This document shows positions 8,096 through 13,379 of a stretch of DNA of 14,124 bases, piece after piece; within the stretch, counting starts at the first letter, position 1, and every line of letters begins with the position of its first letter. The stretch is from the NCBI GenBank assembly GCA_024689605.1, contig JAILDD010000265.1, positions 1-14,124 of the forward strand, given 5' to 3'. The stretch is from Lachnospiraceae bacterium (GTDB taxonomy: Bacteria > Bacillota_A > Clostridia > Lachnospirales > Lachnospiraceae). The translations under genes and the position numbers were made by a program. The notes beneath the pieces were generated by a model. That model ran no database searches. It was not told where the DNA came from and saw only the letters and a program-made list of their open reading frames with translations.

Positions 8096-8527
8096 TCAGT
8101 CGCCTACTGCGAATGTAAGCTCTGCCTTTGCGGCAGTCTCACCGTCTACTCTTGCAACAGCCTCTGCGATCCCGAAGGGGCCTTTCTGCTTTATGATGTT
8201 TACCTCAAACATAAGCACATCCCCGGGAACCACCTTCCTGCTAAACTTCGCCTTGTCAATGCCAACAAAGTAAGCAGTCTTTCCCTTCCACTGGGGAAGT
8301 CCCAGAAGAGCCACTGCTCCGGTCTGTGCCATTGCTTCTATAATAAGTACTCCCGGCATTACCGGATTTCCCGGAAAATGTCCCGCAAAGTAAGGCTCGT
8401 TGAAGCTTACACATTTTTTGCCCACTACCCTTACTCCGGGCTCCAGCTCCTCTATGGTATCGATCAGTAAAAACGGTGTTCTGTGAGGGATTATATCCAT
8501 AATCTCTTTAGTACTGTAAACAGACAT
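8096..8527 (-). CDS. fabZ: 3-hydroxyacyl-ACP dehydratase FabZ
   Basis: 143 aa from the chosen start, the normal FabZ length. It dehydrates 3-hydroxyacyl-ACP to trans-2-enoyl-ACP. The hot-dog fold active site is clear: His50 in FAGHFPGNPVMPGVL and Glu64 in IIEAMAQTGAV, preceded by IIPHRTPFLLID. I chose the ATG at 8527 (MSVYSTKEIMDI) because GAGAGGAG lies at the right distance; the frame can be extended upstream to 8557, but that would add residues foreign to the family. It sits between fabF and accDA with short gaps. No second dehydratase/isomerase (FabA, FabM or FabN type) is visible, so how unsaturated fatty acids are made, if they are, cannot be told from this window. Confidence 0.96.
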   Translation of the reverse strand: MSVYSTKEIMDIIPHRTPFLLIDTIEELEPGVRVVGKKCVSFNEPYFAGHFPGNPVMPGVLIIEAMAQTGAVALLGLPQWKGKTAYFVGIDKAKFSRKVVPGDVLMFEVNIIKQKGPFGIAEAVARVDGETAAKAELTFAVGD

Positions 8528-8545
8528 TGTCCGCTCCTCTCTGTA

Positions 8546-8564
8546 TGCCGGCATCAATCCGGCA
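8546..8564 (-). other. Short GC-rich hairpin in the fabF-fabZ gap
   Basis: TGCCGG (8546-8551) and CCGGCA (8559-8564) form a 6-bp stem with a 7-base loop between the fabF stop and the fabZ ribosome binding site. No U-tract follows, so termination is unlikely. It is one of several intercistronic hairpins in this operon. Confidence 0.4.
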
Positions 8565-8569
8565 AATAT

Positions 8570-9805
8570 TTATTCCGAAAACTTTTTTACTACAAGTGCA
8601 GCATTGTGGCCGCCGAATCCTAGGGAATCCGACAGGGCATATTTAATATCGCCCCTGTATTCTTCAGCACAGTAGTCCAGATCAAGTTCTTCATCCTTTT
8701 CTTTATAACCGACTGTCCTATGCACGAAGCCTTCCTGAAGCTCCTTTACGGTAACAACAAATTCCACTGCACCAGCTGCACCCAAGAGATGGCCGATCAT
8801 TGACTTGGTCGAATTGATCTTTAACTTATATGCATGCTCACCGAATGCAAGCTTAAGCGCTCTAGTTTCAAACAGGTCATTAAGGTGTGTTGCTGTTCCG
8901 TGCGCATTGATATAGTCCACAGCCTCAGGCTTTATGCCTGCATCAGCCATAGCAAATTTCATAGCCGTTGCCGCACCTGAACCGTCTTCTGCAGGTGAAG
9001 TGATGTGATAAGCATCCGCCGTTGCACCGTATCCCACTAACTCAGCAAGGATCTTTGCACCACGGTTCTTAGCATGCTCATATTCTTCAAGGACTACAAT
9101 ACCTGCACCCTCGCCCATTACAAAACCGCTTCTTCTCTTATCAAAAGGAAGTGAGCAGCTCTCAGGATCATCAGAAGTGCTGAGTGCCGTAAGTGCCGTA
9201 AATCCGGCCACGCCCACAGGGCAGATGGCAGATTCTGTTCCACCGGCAAGCATGACATCAGCATCTCCGTACTGGATTGTCCTCATTGCCTCGCCGATTG
9301 AATGTGTACCTGATGCACAGGCGGTCACTACATCTATGTTCTTTCCCTTAAGGCCGTATGCAATGCTGACATTGCCTGCTGCCATATTTGAAATCATAAG
9401 GGGAACCATAAGCGGTCCTACCTTACTTGGTCCTCTGTCTATGATCCTCTGGTGCTCCCTCTCCACGGTCTGCAGGCTTCCTACGCCGCTGCTTATGGCA
9501 CAGCCCACGCGGAAAGGATCCTCTTTCTCCATATCAAGGCCTGAATCTTTAAGAGCCTCACCTGCCGCAGTCACTACAAACTGTGAAAAACGCTCCATAC
9601 GCTTTGACGCTTTTTTATCCATGCTGAGAGTCGGATCATAATCCTTTACCTCAGCTGCAAGTTTTGCCTTGTAATCCGTAGTGTCAAAAGCAGTGATGGG
9701 GCCAAAGCCTGTCTTGCCTTCTTTTACAGCATTCCAGAAGCTCTCCACATCATTGCCTATGGGTGTCACCGCACCAAGTCCTGTCACAACTACTCGCCTG
9801 TTCAT
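8570..9805 (-). CDS. fabF: Beta-ketoacyl-ACP synthase II
   Basis: 411 aa, the usual FabF length. It elongates acyl-ACP with malonyl-ACP. The Cys-His-His triad is visible: Cys163 in VVTACASGTHSIG, His302 in YINAHGTATHLND, and His339 in KSMIGHLLGAAGAVE. GFGGHNAALV near the C-terminus is also typical. Two adjacent ATGs (9808 and 9805) follow GGAGGAGAT; I chose 9805, giving MNRRVVVTGLGAVTPIG. A further ATG at 9820 abuts the fabG stop codon but has the ribosome binding site downstream of it, so it is unlikely to be used. The fabF Shine-Dalgarno lies directly after the fabG stop, which suggests translational coupling. Confidence 0.97.
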   Translation of the reverse strand: MNRRVVVTGLGAVTPIGNDVESFWNAVKEGKTGFGPITAFDTTDYKAKLAAEVKDYDPTLSMDKKASKRMERFSQFVVTAAGEALKDSGLDMEKEDPFRVGCAISSGVGSLQTVEREHQRIIDRGPSKVGPLMVPLMISNMAAGNVSIAYGLKGKNIDVVTACASGTHSIGEAMRTIQYGDADVMLAGGTESAICPVGVAGFTALTALSTSDDPESCSLPFDKRRSGFVMGEGAGIVVLEEYEHAKNRGAKILAELVGYGATADAYHITSPAEDGSGAATAMKFAMADAGIKPEAVDYINAHGTATHLNDLFETRALKLAFGEHAYKLKINSTKSMIGHLLGAAGAVEFVVTVKELQEGFVHRTVGYKEKDEELDLDYCAEEYRGDIKYALSDSLGFGGHNAALVVKKFSE

Positions 9806-9820
9806 CATATCTCCTCCCAT

Positions 9821-10561
9821 TTATATAGCCATTCCTCCATCTACGCACAAAACCTGTCCCGTAATGTACGCGGATGCATCTCCTGCTAGGAAAGCCACCG
9901 CTTCTGCGATGTCATCAGGCTTTCCTATCCTTCCCAGGGGAATGTTTTCTATAAGTTTAGTCTTAGCATCTTCCTTAAGCGCATTGGTCATGTCTGTCTC
10001 AATGAATCCCGGTGCTACGGCATTGACGCATACGCCCCTGCCTGCAAGCTCCCTGGCCACACTCTTGGTCAATCCGATAAGACCTGCCTTAGATGCACTG
10101 TAATTGGCCTGGCCGGCATTTCCCATGACTCCGCTTACGGAAGAGATGTTTATGATCCTGCCTGACCTCTGCTTTAAGAACACTCTTGAAAAATGTCTTG
10201 TCATATTGAAAGCACCCTTAAGGTTCGTATCAAGCACCTTGTCATAGTCATCTTCCGACATGCCCATGAGAAGTCCGTCTCTGGTGACTCCTGCATTATT
10301 TACCAGGATATCCAGCTTTCCATACTTTGCAACTACTGCCTTTGCAAGCTCCTCGCAGGCCTTAAAATCAGAAACATCACACTGCATTGCTTCTGCGCTT
10401 CCACCGGCCTCAACTATTTCTGCCACGGTCTCCTCTGCTTTTTCTTTGGATCCGCTGTAGTTAACTACCACTGTAGCACCAAGGGAAGCAAGTTTCTTGG
10501 CAATGGCTTTCCCTATGCCTCTGCCGGCGCCTGTGACTAATGCTGTCTTTCCGCTTAACAT
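9821..10561 (-). CDS. fabG: 3-oxoacyl-ACP reductase FabG
   Basis: 246 aa, a classical short-chain dehydrogenase. It reduces 3-ketoacyl-ACP to (3R)-hydroxyacyl-ACP with NADPH. Visible motifs are the nucleotide-binding TGAGRGIG (10-17), NNAG (88-91), catalytic Asn113 in DTNLKG, Ser141 in NISSVSG, and Tyr154/Lys158 in YSASKAG. The C-terminus YITGQVLCVDGGMAI is typical. GGAGG upstream fixes the start. It is separated from fabD by 55 bp holding a strong hairpin, and its stop is immediately followed by the fabF leader. Confidence 0.97.
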   Translation of the reverse strand: MLSGKTALVTGAGRGIGKAIAKKLASLGATVVVNYSGSKEKAEETVAEIVEAGGSAEAMQCDVSDFKACEELAKAVVAKYGKLDILVNNAGVTRDGLLMGMSEDDYDKVLDTNLKGAFNMTRHFSRVFLKQRSGRIINISSVSGVMGNAGQANYSASKAGLIGLTKSVARELAGRGVCVNAVAPGFIETDMTNALKEDAKTKLIENIPLGRIGKPDDIAEAVAFLAGDASAYITGQVLCVDGGMAI

Positions 10562-10590
10562 CCGATTTCCTCCATTAATTTATCCAGCTC

Positions 10591-10624
10591 GTAACTGACA
10601 TCCCCAAATGGGGCTGTCAGTTAC
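10591..10624 (-). other. Strong intercistronic hairpin overlapping the fabD stop codon
   Basis: GTAACTGACA (10591-10600) pairs perfectly with TGTCAGTTAC (10615-10624). After one mismatch, CCCC (10602-10605) pairs with GGGG (10610-10613) around an AAAT loop. The fabD stop codon (10619-10617) is inside the stem. No T-run follows on the minus strand and fabG follows directly, so it is not a normal terminator. An RNA stability or processing element is the likeliest reading. Confidence 0.65.
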
Positions 10625-11567
10625 GGCAGCCAGTGCTTCGGGCTGTACTTAACAGTAACTCTAATTCTTCAACAGTTCCCACATTGAAGACCTTTGCTTC
10701 TTTATTAATACGCTTCATAAATCCTGCTAATGTCTTGCCGGGGCCTATCTCTATGAAGCAGTCCACGCCGTCAGCAATCATTTTTTCAACGCTCTGCTGC
10801 CACCTTACCGGTGAGCAGATCTGAGCTGCAAGAAGCTCCTTTATTCCATCTGCCTTTGTAACAGGCTCCGCTGTCACATTTGTAAGGTAGGGAATCTGAG
10901 GATCCGCAATTGTCACCTGCTCCAGCTCCTTTGCCAGAAGCTCTGAAGCTTCCTTCAGAAGTTCTGAATGGAAGGGACCGCTTACATTCAAAGGAACGCA
11001 TCTCTTTGCACCGGCTGCCTGGCATTCCTCAGCAGCCTTGTCCACAGCTTCCTTTGCACCGGTGATAACTATCTGTCCGGGGCAGTTGTAATTTGCAACA
11101 GATACGGGCTTGCCCGTCTCTTCAGCTGTCTTTTTGCATGCCGCATCTGCCTGCTCCGGAGAAAGTCCCAGCACTGCTGTCATTCCTCCGCCGTTGGGAT
11201 AAGCGTTCTGCATGAATATGCCGCGCTTACGCACTACGGGGAATATTTCCTCAGGTTCCATCACGCCGGATGCTGCAAGGGCCGCATACTCACCAAGGCT
11301 TAAGCCTGCACACACGTCTGCCTTTACGCCATTTGCGGTTACTGCCTTCCACATGGCAAGCTCTGCCGTGATCATGGCAATCTGAGTATACTCTGTCTGA
11401 TTCAGCTGATCATTTTCATTGAAGCAGAGTGCCTCAAGGTCCAGTCCCGTTGCCTCGGAAGATTTTTTAAAGATCTCCCGGGATTCTTCGAATTTTTCAA
11501 AAAAGTCTTTTCCCATACCGGGGAACTGTGCCCCCTGGCCTGGGAAGATAAATGCTGTCTTTCCCAT
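10617..11567 (-). CDS. fabD: Malonyl-CoA:ACP transacylase
   Basis: 316 aa. It moves malonyl from CoA to the ACP phosphopantetheine, supplying the elongation units. The active-site Ser90 is in the nucleophile elbow AGLSLGEYAAL, the catalytic His200 is in NVSGPFHSELL, and FPGQGAQFPGMG is at the N-terminus. IEIGPGKTLAGFMKRI near the C-terminus is also conserved. GGAGG six bases upstream supports the ATG. It follows fabK by 11 bp, so the two are cotranscribed. The last residues (STARSTGCRN) are encoded by DNA that merges into the fabD-fabG hairpin and may be a lineage-specific tail. Confidence 0.97.
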   Translation of the reverse strand: MGKTAFIFPGQGAQFPGMGKDFFEKFEESREIFKKSSEATGLDLEALCFNENDQLNQTEYTQIAMITAELAMWKAVTANGVKADVCAGLSLGEYAALAASGVMEPEEIFPVVRKRGIFMQNAYPNGGGMTAVLGLSPEQADAACKKTAEETGKPVSVANYNCPGQIVITGAKEAVDKAAEECQAAGAKRCVPLNVSGPFHSELLKEASELLAKELEQVTIADPQIPYLTNVTAEPVTKADGIKELLAAQICSPVRWQQSVEKMIADGVDCFIEIGPGKTLAGFMKRINKEAKVFNVGTVEELELLLSTARSTGCRN

Positions 11568-11578
11568 GTTTCCTCCGG

Positions 11579-12505
11579 TTATTCAAGCTTCATAAGCTTC
11601 TCTGCTTCATCCGAGATGGATGAAATAATGTCCGCACAGCTTTCCTCACTCTTTATGAGTCCTGCGATCTGTCCTGCCATAAGAGTGCCGTTTATCACAT
11701 CGCCGTCTATTACTGCCTTCCTGAGTGACCCCAGTGTCAGCTTTTCAAGTTCCATAAAGTCCGCGCCCTCACGCTCAAGCTTCACATATTCCTTGGTCAT
11801 ACGGTTCTTGAGGCATCTTACGGGATGTCCGGTTGTAGTTCCGGTAACCACGGAATCGATATCCTTTGCCTTTACGATCTTTTCCTTATATGCTGCATGT
11901 ACGATGGATTCCTTTGCAGCCACAAACCTGGTTCCCATCTGTATGCCCTCAGCTCCCAGCATGAATGCGGCAGCCATGCCTCGTCCGTCAGCAATTCCGC
12001 CCGCTGCGATCACAGGAATGCTTACCGCATCCACTACCTGGGGAATAAGAGCAAAAGAAGTGGTCACACCGATATGTCCGCCGCTTTCCATGCCTTCTGC
12101 AACTACCGCATCAGCACCGGCACGCTCCATCATGATAGCCATTGCAGTGCTTGCCACTACGGGAATAACTACCACTCCGGCCTCTTTCCAGGCATCCATG
12201 AACTTTCCGGGATTGCCCGCGCCCGTGGTAACTACCTTCACGCCTTCCTCTATGATTATCTTTGCTACGTCATCAGCATTTGGATTAAGAAGCATGACAT
12301 TTACGCCGAAAGGCTTGTCTGTCAGCTCCTTGCACTTCTTTATCTCTTCACGGACAACTTCTGCGGGTGCTGAAGCTGCTCCGATGATTCCAAGTCCGCC
12401 GGCATTTGATACTGCTGCAGCAAGATTATGCTCAGCTACCCATGCCATGCCCCCCTGTATGATGGGATATTCTGTTTTCAGTAAATCAGTTATTCTGTTC
12501 TTCAT
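11579..12505 (-). CDS. fabK: Enoyl-ACP reductase II, FMN-dependent FabK
   Basis: 308 aa. A TIM-barrel flavoprotein of the nitronate monooxygenase/FabK family that carries out the last reduction of the elongation cycle with NAD(P)H. The N-terminal YPIIQGGMAWV, the loop AEGMESGGHIG with His144 (the same number as the key His of Streptococcus pneumoniae FabK), and the phosphate-binding IAAGGIADGRGMAAAF then GAEGIQMGTRF are all present. The position inside a fab operon separates it from nitronate monooxygenases. I chose the ATG at 12505 because AGAGG lies five bases upstream; an upstream TTG at 12535 would add ten unrelated residues. No FabI is in this operon. A FabK-type enzyme is expected to be insensitive to triclosan, from family knowledge. 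Confidence 0.95.
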   Translation of the reverse strand: MKNRITDLLKTEYPIIQGGMAWVAEHNLAAAVSNAGGLGIIGAASAPAEVVREEIKKCKELTDKPFGVNVMLLNPNADDVAKIIIEEGVKVVTTGAGNPGKFMDAWKEAGVVVIPVVASTAMAIMMERAGADAVVAEGMESGGHIGVTTSFALIPQVVDAVSIPVIAAGGIADGRGMAAAFMLGAEGIQMGTRFVAAKESIVHAAYKEKIVKAKDIDSVVTGTTTGHPVRCLKNRMTKEYVKLEREGADFMELEKLTLGSLRKAVIDGDVINGTLMAGQIAGLIKSEESCADIISSISDEAEKLMKLE

Positions 12506-12556
12506 TTTTCCTCTTTCTGCCGCTTTCGGCATCAACGTTCAGTTGAAAGAAATGAG

Positions 12557-12613
12557 ATCAGGGACAGCCCTGATTTTTAAAAGGAACTGTGGTAAGCATT
12601 TCACAGTTCCTTT
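12557..12613 (-). other. Two tandem hairpins between acpP and fabK
   Basis: On the transcript, acpP is followed by a perfect 12-bp stem (12580-12591 with 12602-12613, 10-base loop), then by a 7-bp stem ATCAGGG/CCCTGAT (12557-12563 with 12568-12574). The first is followed by only four T's and then A's, a weak terminator at best. This could produce extra acpP-only mRNA by partial termination or by 3' protection, which would fit the need for excess ACP. The structure is seen; the role is inferred. Confidence 0.6.
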
Positions 12614-12633
12614 CTTATTCTGCAGGCTATTTT

Positions 12634-12864
12634 TTAAAGCTCAATGTTCTTCTCTTTGAGATAGTCAGCAACGGAACCTACAGTTGTGAAGTTCTCAAGC
12701 TGCTCTGAAGGGATCTCTACTCCGTACTCCTCTTCAAGTGCCATTACAAGCTCGAAAAGATCGAGTGAATCTGCCTCAAGATCCTCCTTGAATCTGCTCT
12801 CAGCAGTGATCTCCTTGCCTTCAACATTTAACTTCTCTTCGATGATAGCGATTAATTTTTCCAT
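12634..12864 (-). CDS. acpP: Acyl carrier protein
   Basis: 76 aa, highly acidic four-helix carrier. The phosphopantetheine attachment site is Ser33 in LEADSLDLFELVMALEEEYG, a small variant of the common DSLDxVE motif with Leu-Phe after Asp. ACP carries the growing chain between all the enzymes encoded downstream. The start has an ideal AAAGGAG ribosome binding site. It is the first gene of the fab operon, directly behind the operator-covered promoter, and is followed by two hairpins before fabK. Confidence 0.97.
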   Translation of the reverse strand: MEKLIAIIEEKLNVEGKEITAESRFKEDLEADSLDLFELVMALEEEYGVEIPSEQLENFTTVGSVADYLKEKNIEL

Positions 12865-12880
12865 TTTCTTTTCTCCTTTG

Positions 12881-12893
12881 TTTGATTTTCAAG
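12881..12893. promoter_or_regulatory. FabT-like operator 1
   Basis: TTTGA-TTT-TCAAG, a near-perfect palindrome of the TTTGA-N3-TCAAA type known for FabT. It lies in the acpP leader, between the predicted transcription start and the ribosome binding site, with its centre 16 bp from operator 2. Confidence 0.55.
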
Positions 12894-12896
12894 TAT

Positions 12897-12909
12897 TTTG
12901 AATTTCAAA
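12897..12909. promoter_or_regulatory. FabT-like operator 2 (perfect palindrome)
   Basis: TTTGA-ATT-TCAAA, with perfectly matching half-sites. It sits about 10-20 bases downstream of the predicted start of transcription, where a bound repressor would block initiation or early elongation. Confidence 0.65.
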
Positions 12910-12926
12910 GTTTTTATCACGATGTG

Positions 12927-12955
12927 AGAATAATACAATTTATTTTGAATGTCAA
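12927..12955 (-). promoter_or_regulatory. Sigma-A-type promoter of the fab operon
   Basis: On the minus strand a perfect -35 TTGACA (12955-12950) is followed after 17 bases by TATTCT (12932-12927). A start near 12920 is predicted. It is about 60 bp upstream of acpP and the surroundings are very AT-rich. The -35 hexamer lies inside operator 3, which fits repression by occlusion. A small TCAC-GAT-GTGA dyad at 12917-12927 overlaps the start region. Confidence 0.7.
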
Positions 12956-12956
12956 G
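12944..12956. promoter_or_regulatory. FabT-like operator 3, overlapping the -35 box
   Basis: TTTGA-ATG-TCAAG. Its right half-site, read on the minus strand, is CTTGA and is part of the TTGACA -35 element, so binding here should exclude RNA polymerase. Confidence 0.6.
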
Positions 12957-12976
12957 ATAAATTTAGGGTTTTTTTA

Positions 12977-13086
12977 TAAAAACTTCCCACATATAGTCAT
13001 TGGAAGGGAACGACGACTCGCATATGCCCCGGAACCGAGGCAATTGCGAGTGTCGTTCCATCCAGTTCTGTGAGTGGAAAGTACTT
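12977..13086 (-). repeat. R2: short palindromic element / candidate structured RNA upstream of the fab promoter
   Basis: About 105 bp with the same framework as R1. The outer stem is ACTTCCCAC (12982-12990) with GTGGAAAGT (13074-13082). The middle stem is GGAACGAC-G-ACTCGCA (13007-13022) with TGCGAGTGTCGTTCC (13045-13059). The tip is TGCC (13025-13028) / GGCA (13039-13042) around CCGGAACCGA. The identical block GAACGACGACTCGCATATGC occurs in R1 (4573-4592), and an 18-bp block on the 3' side is also identical (4761-4778 and 13041-13058). On the minus strand the outer stem is followed by TTTTT, and two imperfect pairs become G-U wobbles. It lies between the ATPase terminator and the fab promoter. 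Confidence 0.75.
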
Positions 13087-13091
13087 TCAAT

Positions 13092-13142
13092 AAAAAAATG
13101 CCAGCGGAAAGAGCCCCCCTGGGGGCGGAGACTCTGCTGGCG
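13092..13142 (-). terminator. Intrinsic terminator after the copper ATPase / CopZ-like gene
   Basis: GCCAGC (13100-13105) pairs with GCTGGC (13136-13141), with inner pairing AGAG/CTCT and a GCCCC/GGGGC hairpin at the tip. On the minus strand the stem is followed by A and seven T's (13098-13092), a strong Rho-independent terminator. The plus strand has only four T's after the stem, so it is mainly one-directional. Confidence 0.85.
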
Positions 13143-13181
13143 CTTTTGTGTATGCTTATTGATCTGGATAAATGATGCTTG

Positions 13182-13379
13182 TTATACCACCTTGTAGCCG
13201 GCGGCTGTCACGGCTTCTTTGCACATTTCCTCTGTTACGGCGTCATCTGCTTCTATGGTAACGCATTTTGCTTCAAGGTCTGCTGTTGCGTTTGTTACTC
13301 CGTCGAGGGCCTTGAGGGCATCCTCAACCCGGGCTTTGCAGTGTGCACACATCATTCCGTCTACTCCGAATTTGATCAT
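13182..13379 (-). CDS. Possible internally initiated CopZ-like metallochaperone (in-frame with the ATPase)
   Basis: Within the ATPase reading frame, an ATG at 13379 is preceded by AAAGGAG with an 8-base spacer, as good as any ribosome binding site in the window. From it a 65-aa stand-alone HMA domain would be made: MIKFGVDGMMCAHCKARVED and so on, ending AAGYKVV. The Cu-binding motif is M-x-C-x2-C (C11, C14). CopZ-type chaperones of 65-70 aa deliver Cu(I) to CopA. Either this start is used as well as, or instead of, the fused form, or the site is a relic of a formerly separate gene. The sequence alone cannot decide. Confidence 0.5.
   Translation of the reverse strand: MIKFGVDGMMCAHCKARVEDALKALDGVTNATADLEAKCVTIEADDAVTEEMCKEAVTAAGYKVV

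Noticed and set aside
9806..9820. ATG at 9820 as fabF start
   Set aside because: The GGAGGA ribosome binding site lies inside those codons, so it serves the ATGs at 9808/9805.
10591..10624. fabD-fabG hairpin as an intrinsic terminator
   Set aside because: No T-run follows on the minus strand, and the operon continues directly into fabG with a good ribosome binding site.
12506..12535. Upstream start for fabK at TTG 12535
   Set aside because: The ATG at 12505 has AGAGG at proper distance and gives the family N-terminus with His144 at the expected number; the extension adds unrelated residues.
11616..12659. Long open frame on the plus strand opposite fabK (about 347 codons), and similar long plus-strand frames opposite accDA, fabH, fabF and the 1029-aa gene
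   Set aside because: They lie antisense to well-identified genes, show no recognisable domain, are Ser/Ala/Pro-rich as expected from mirrored codon bias, and lack convincing ribosome binding sites.
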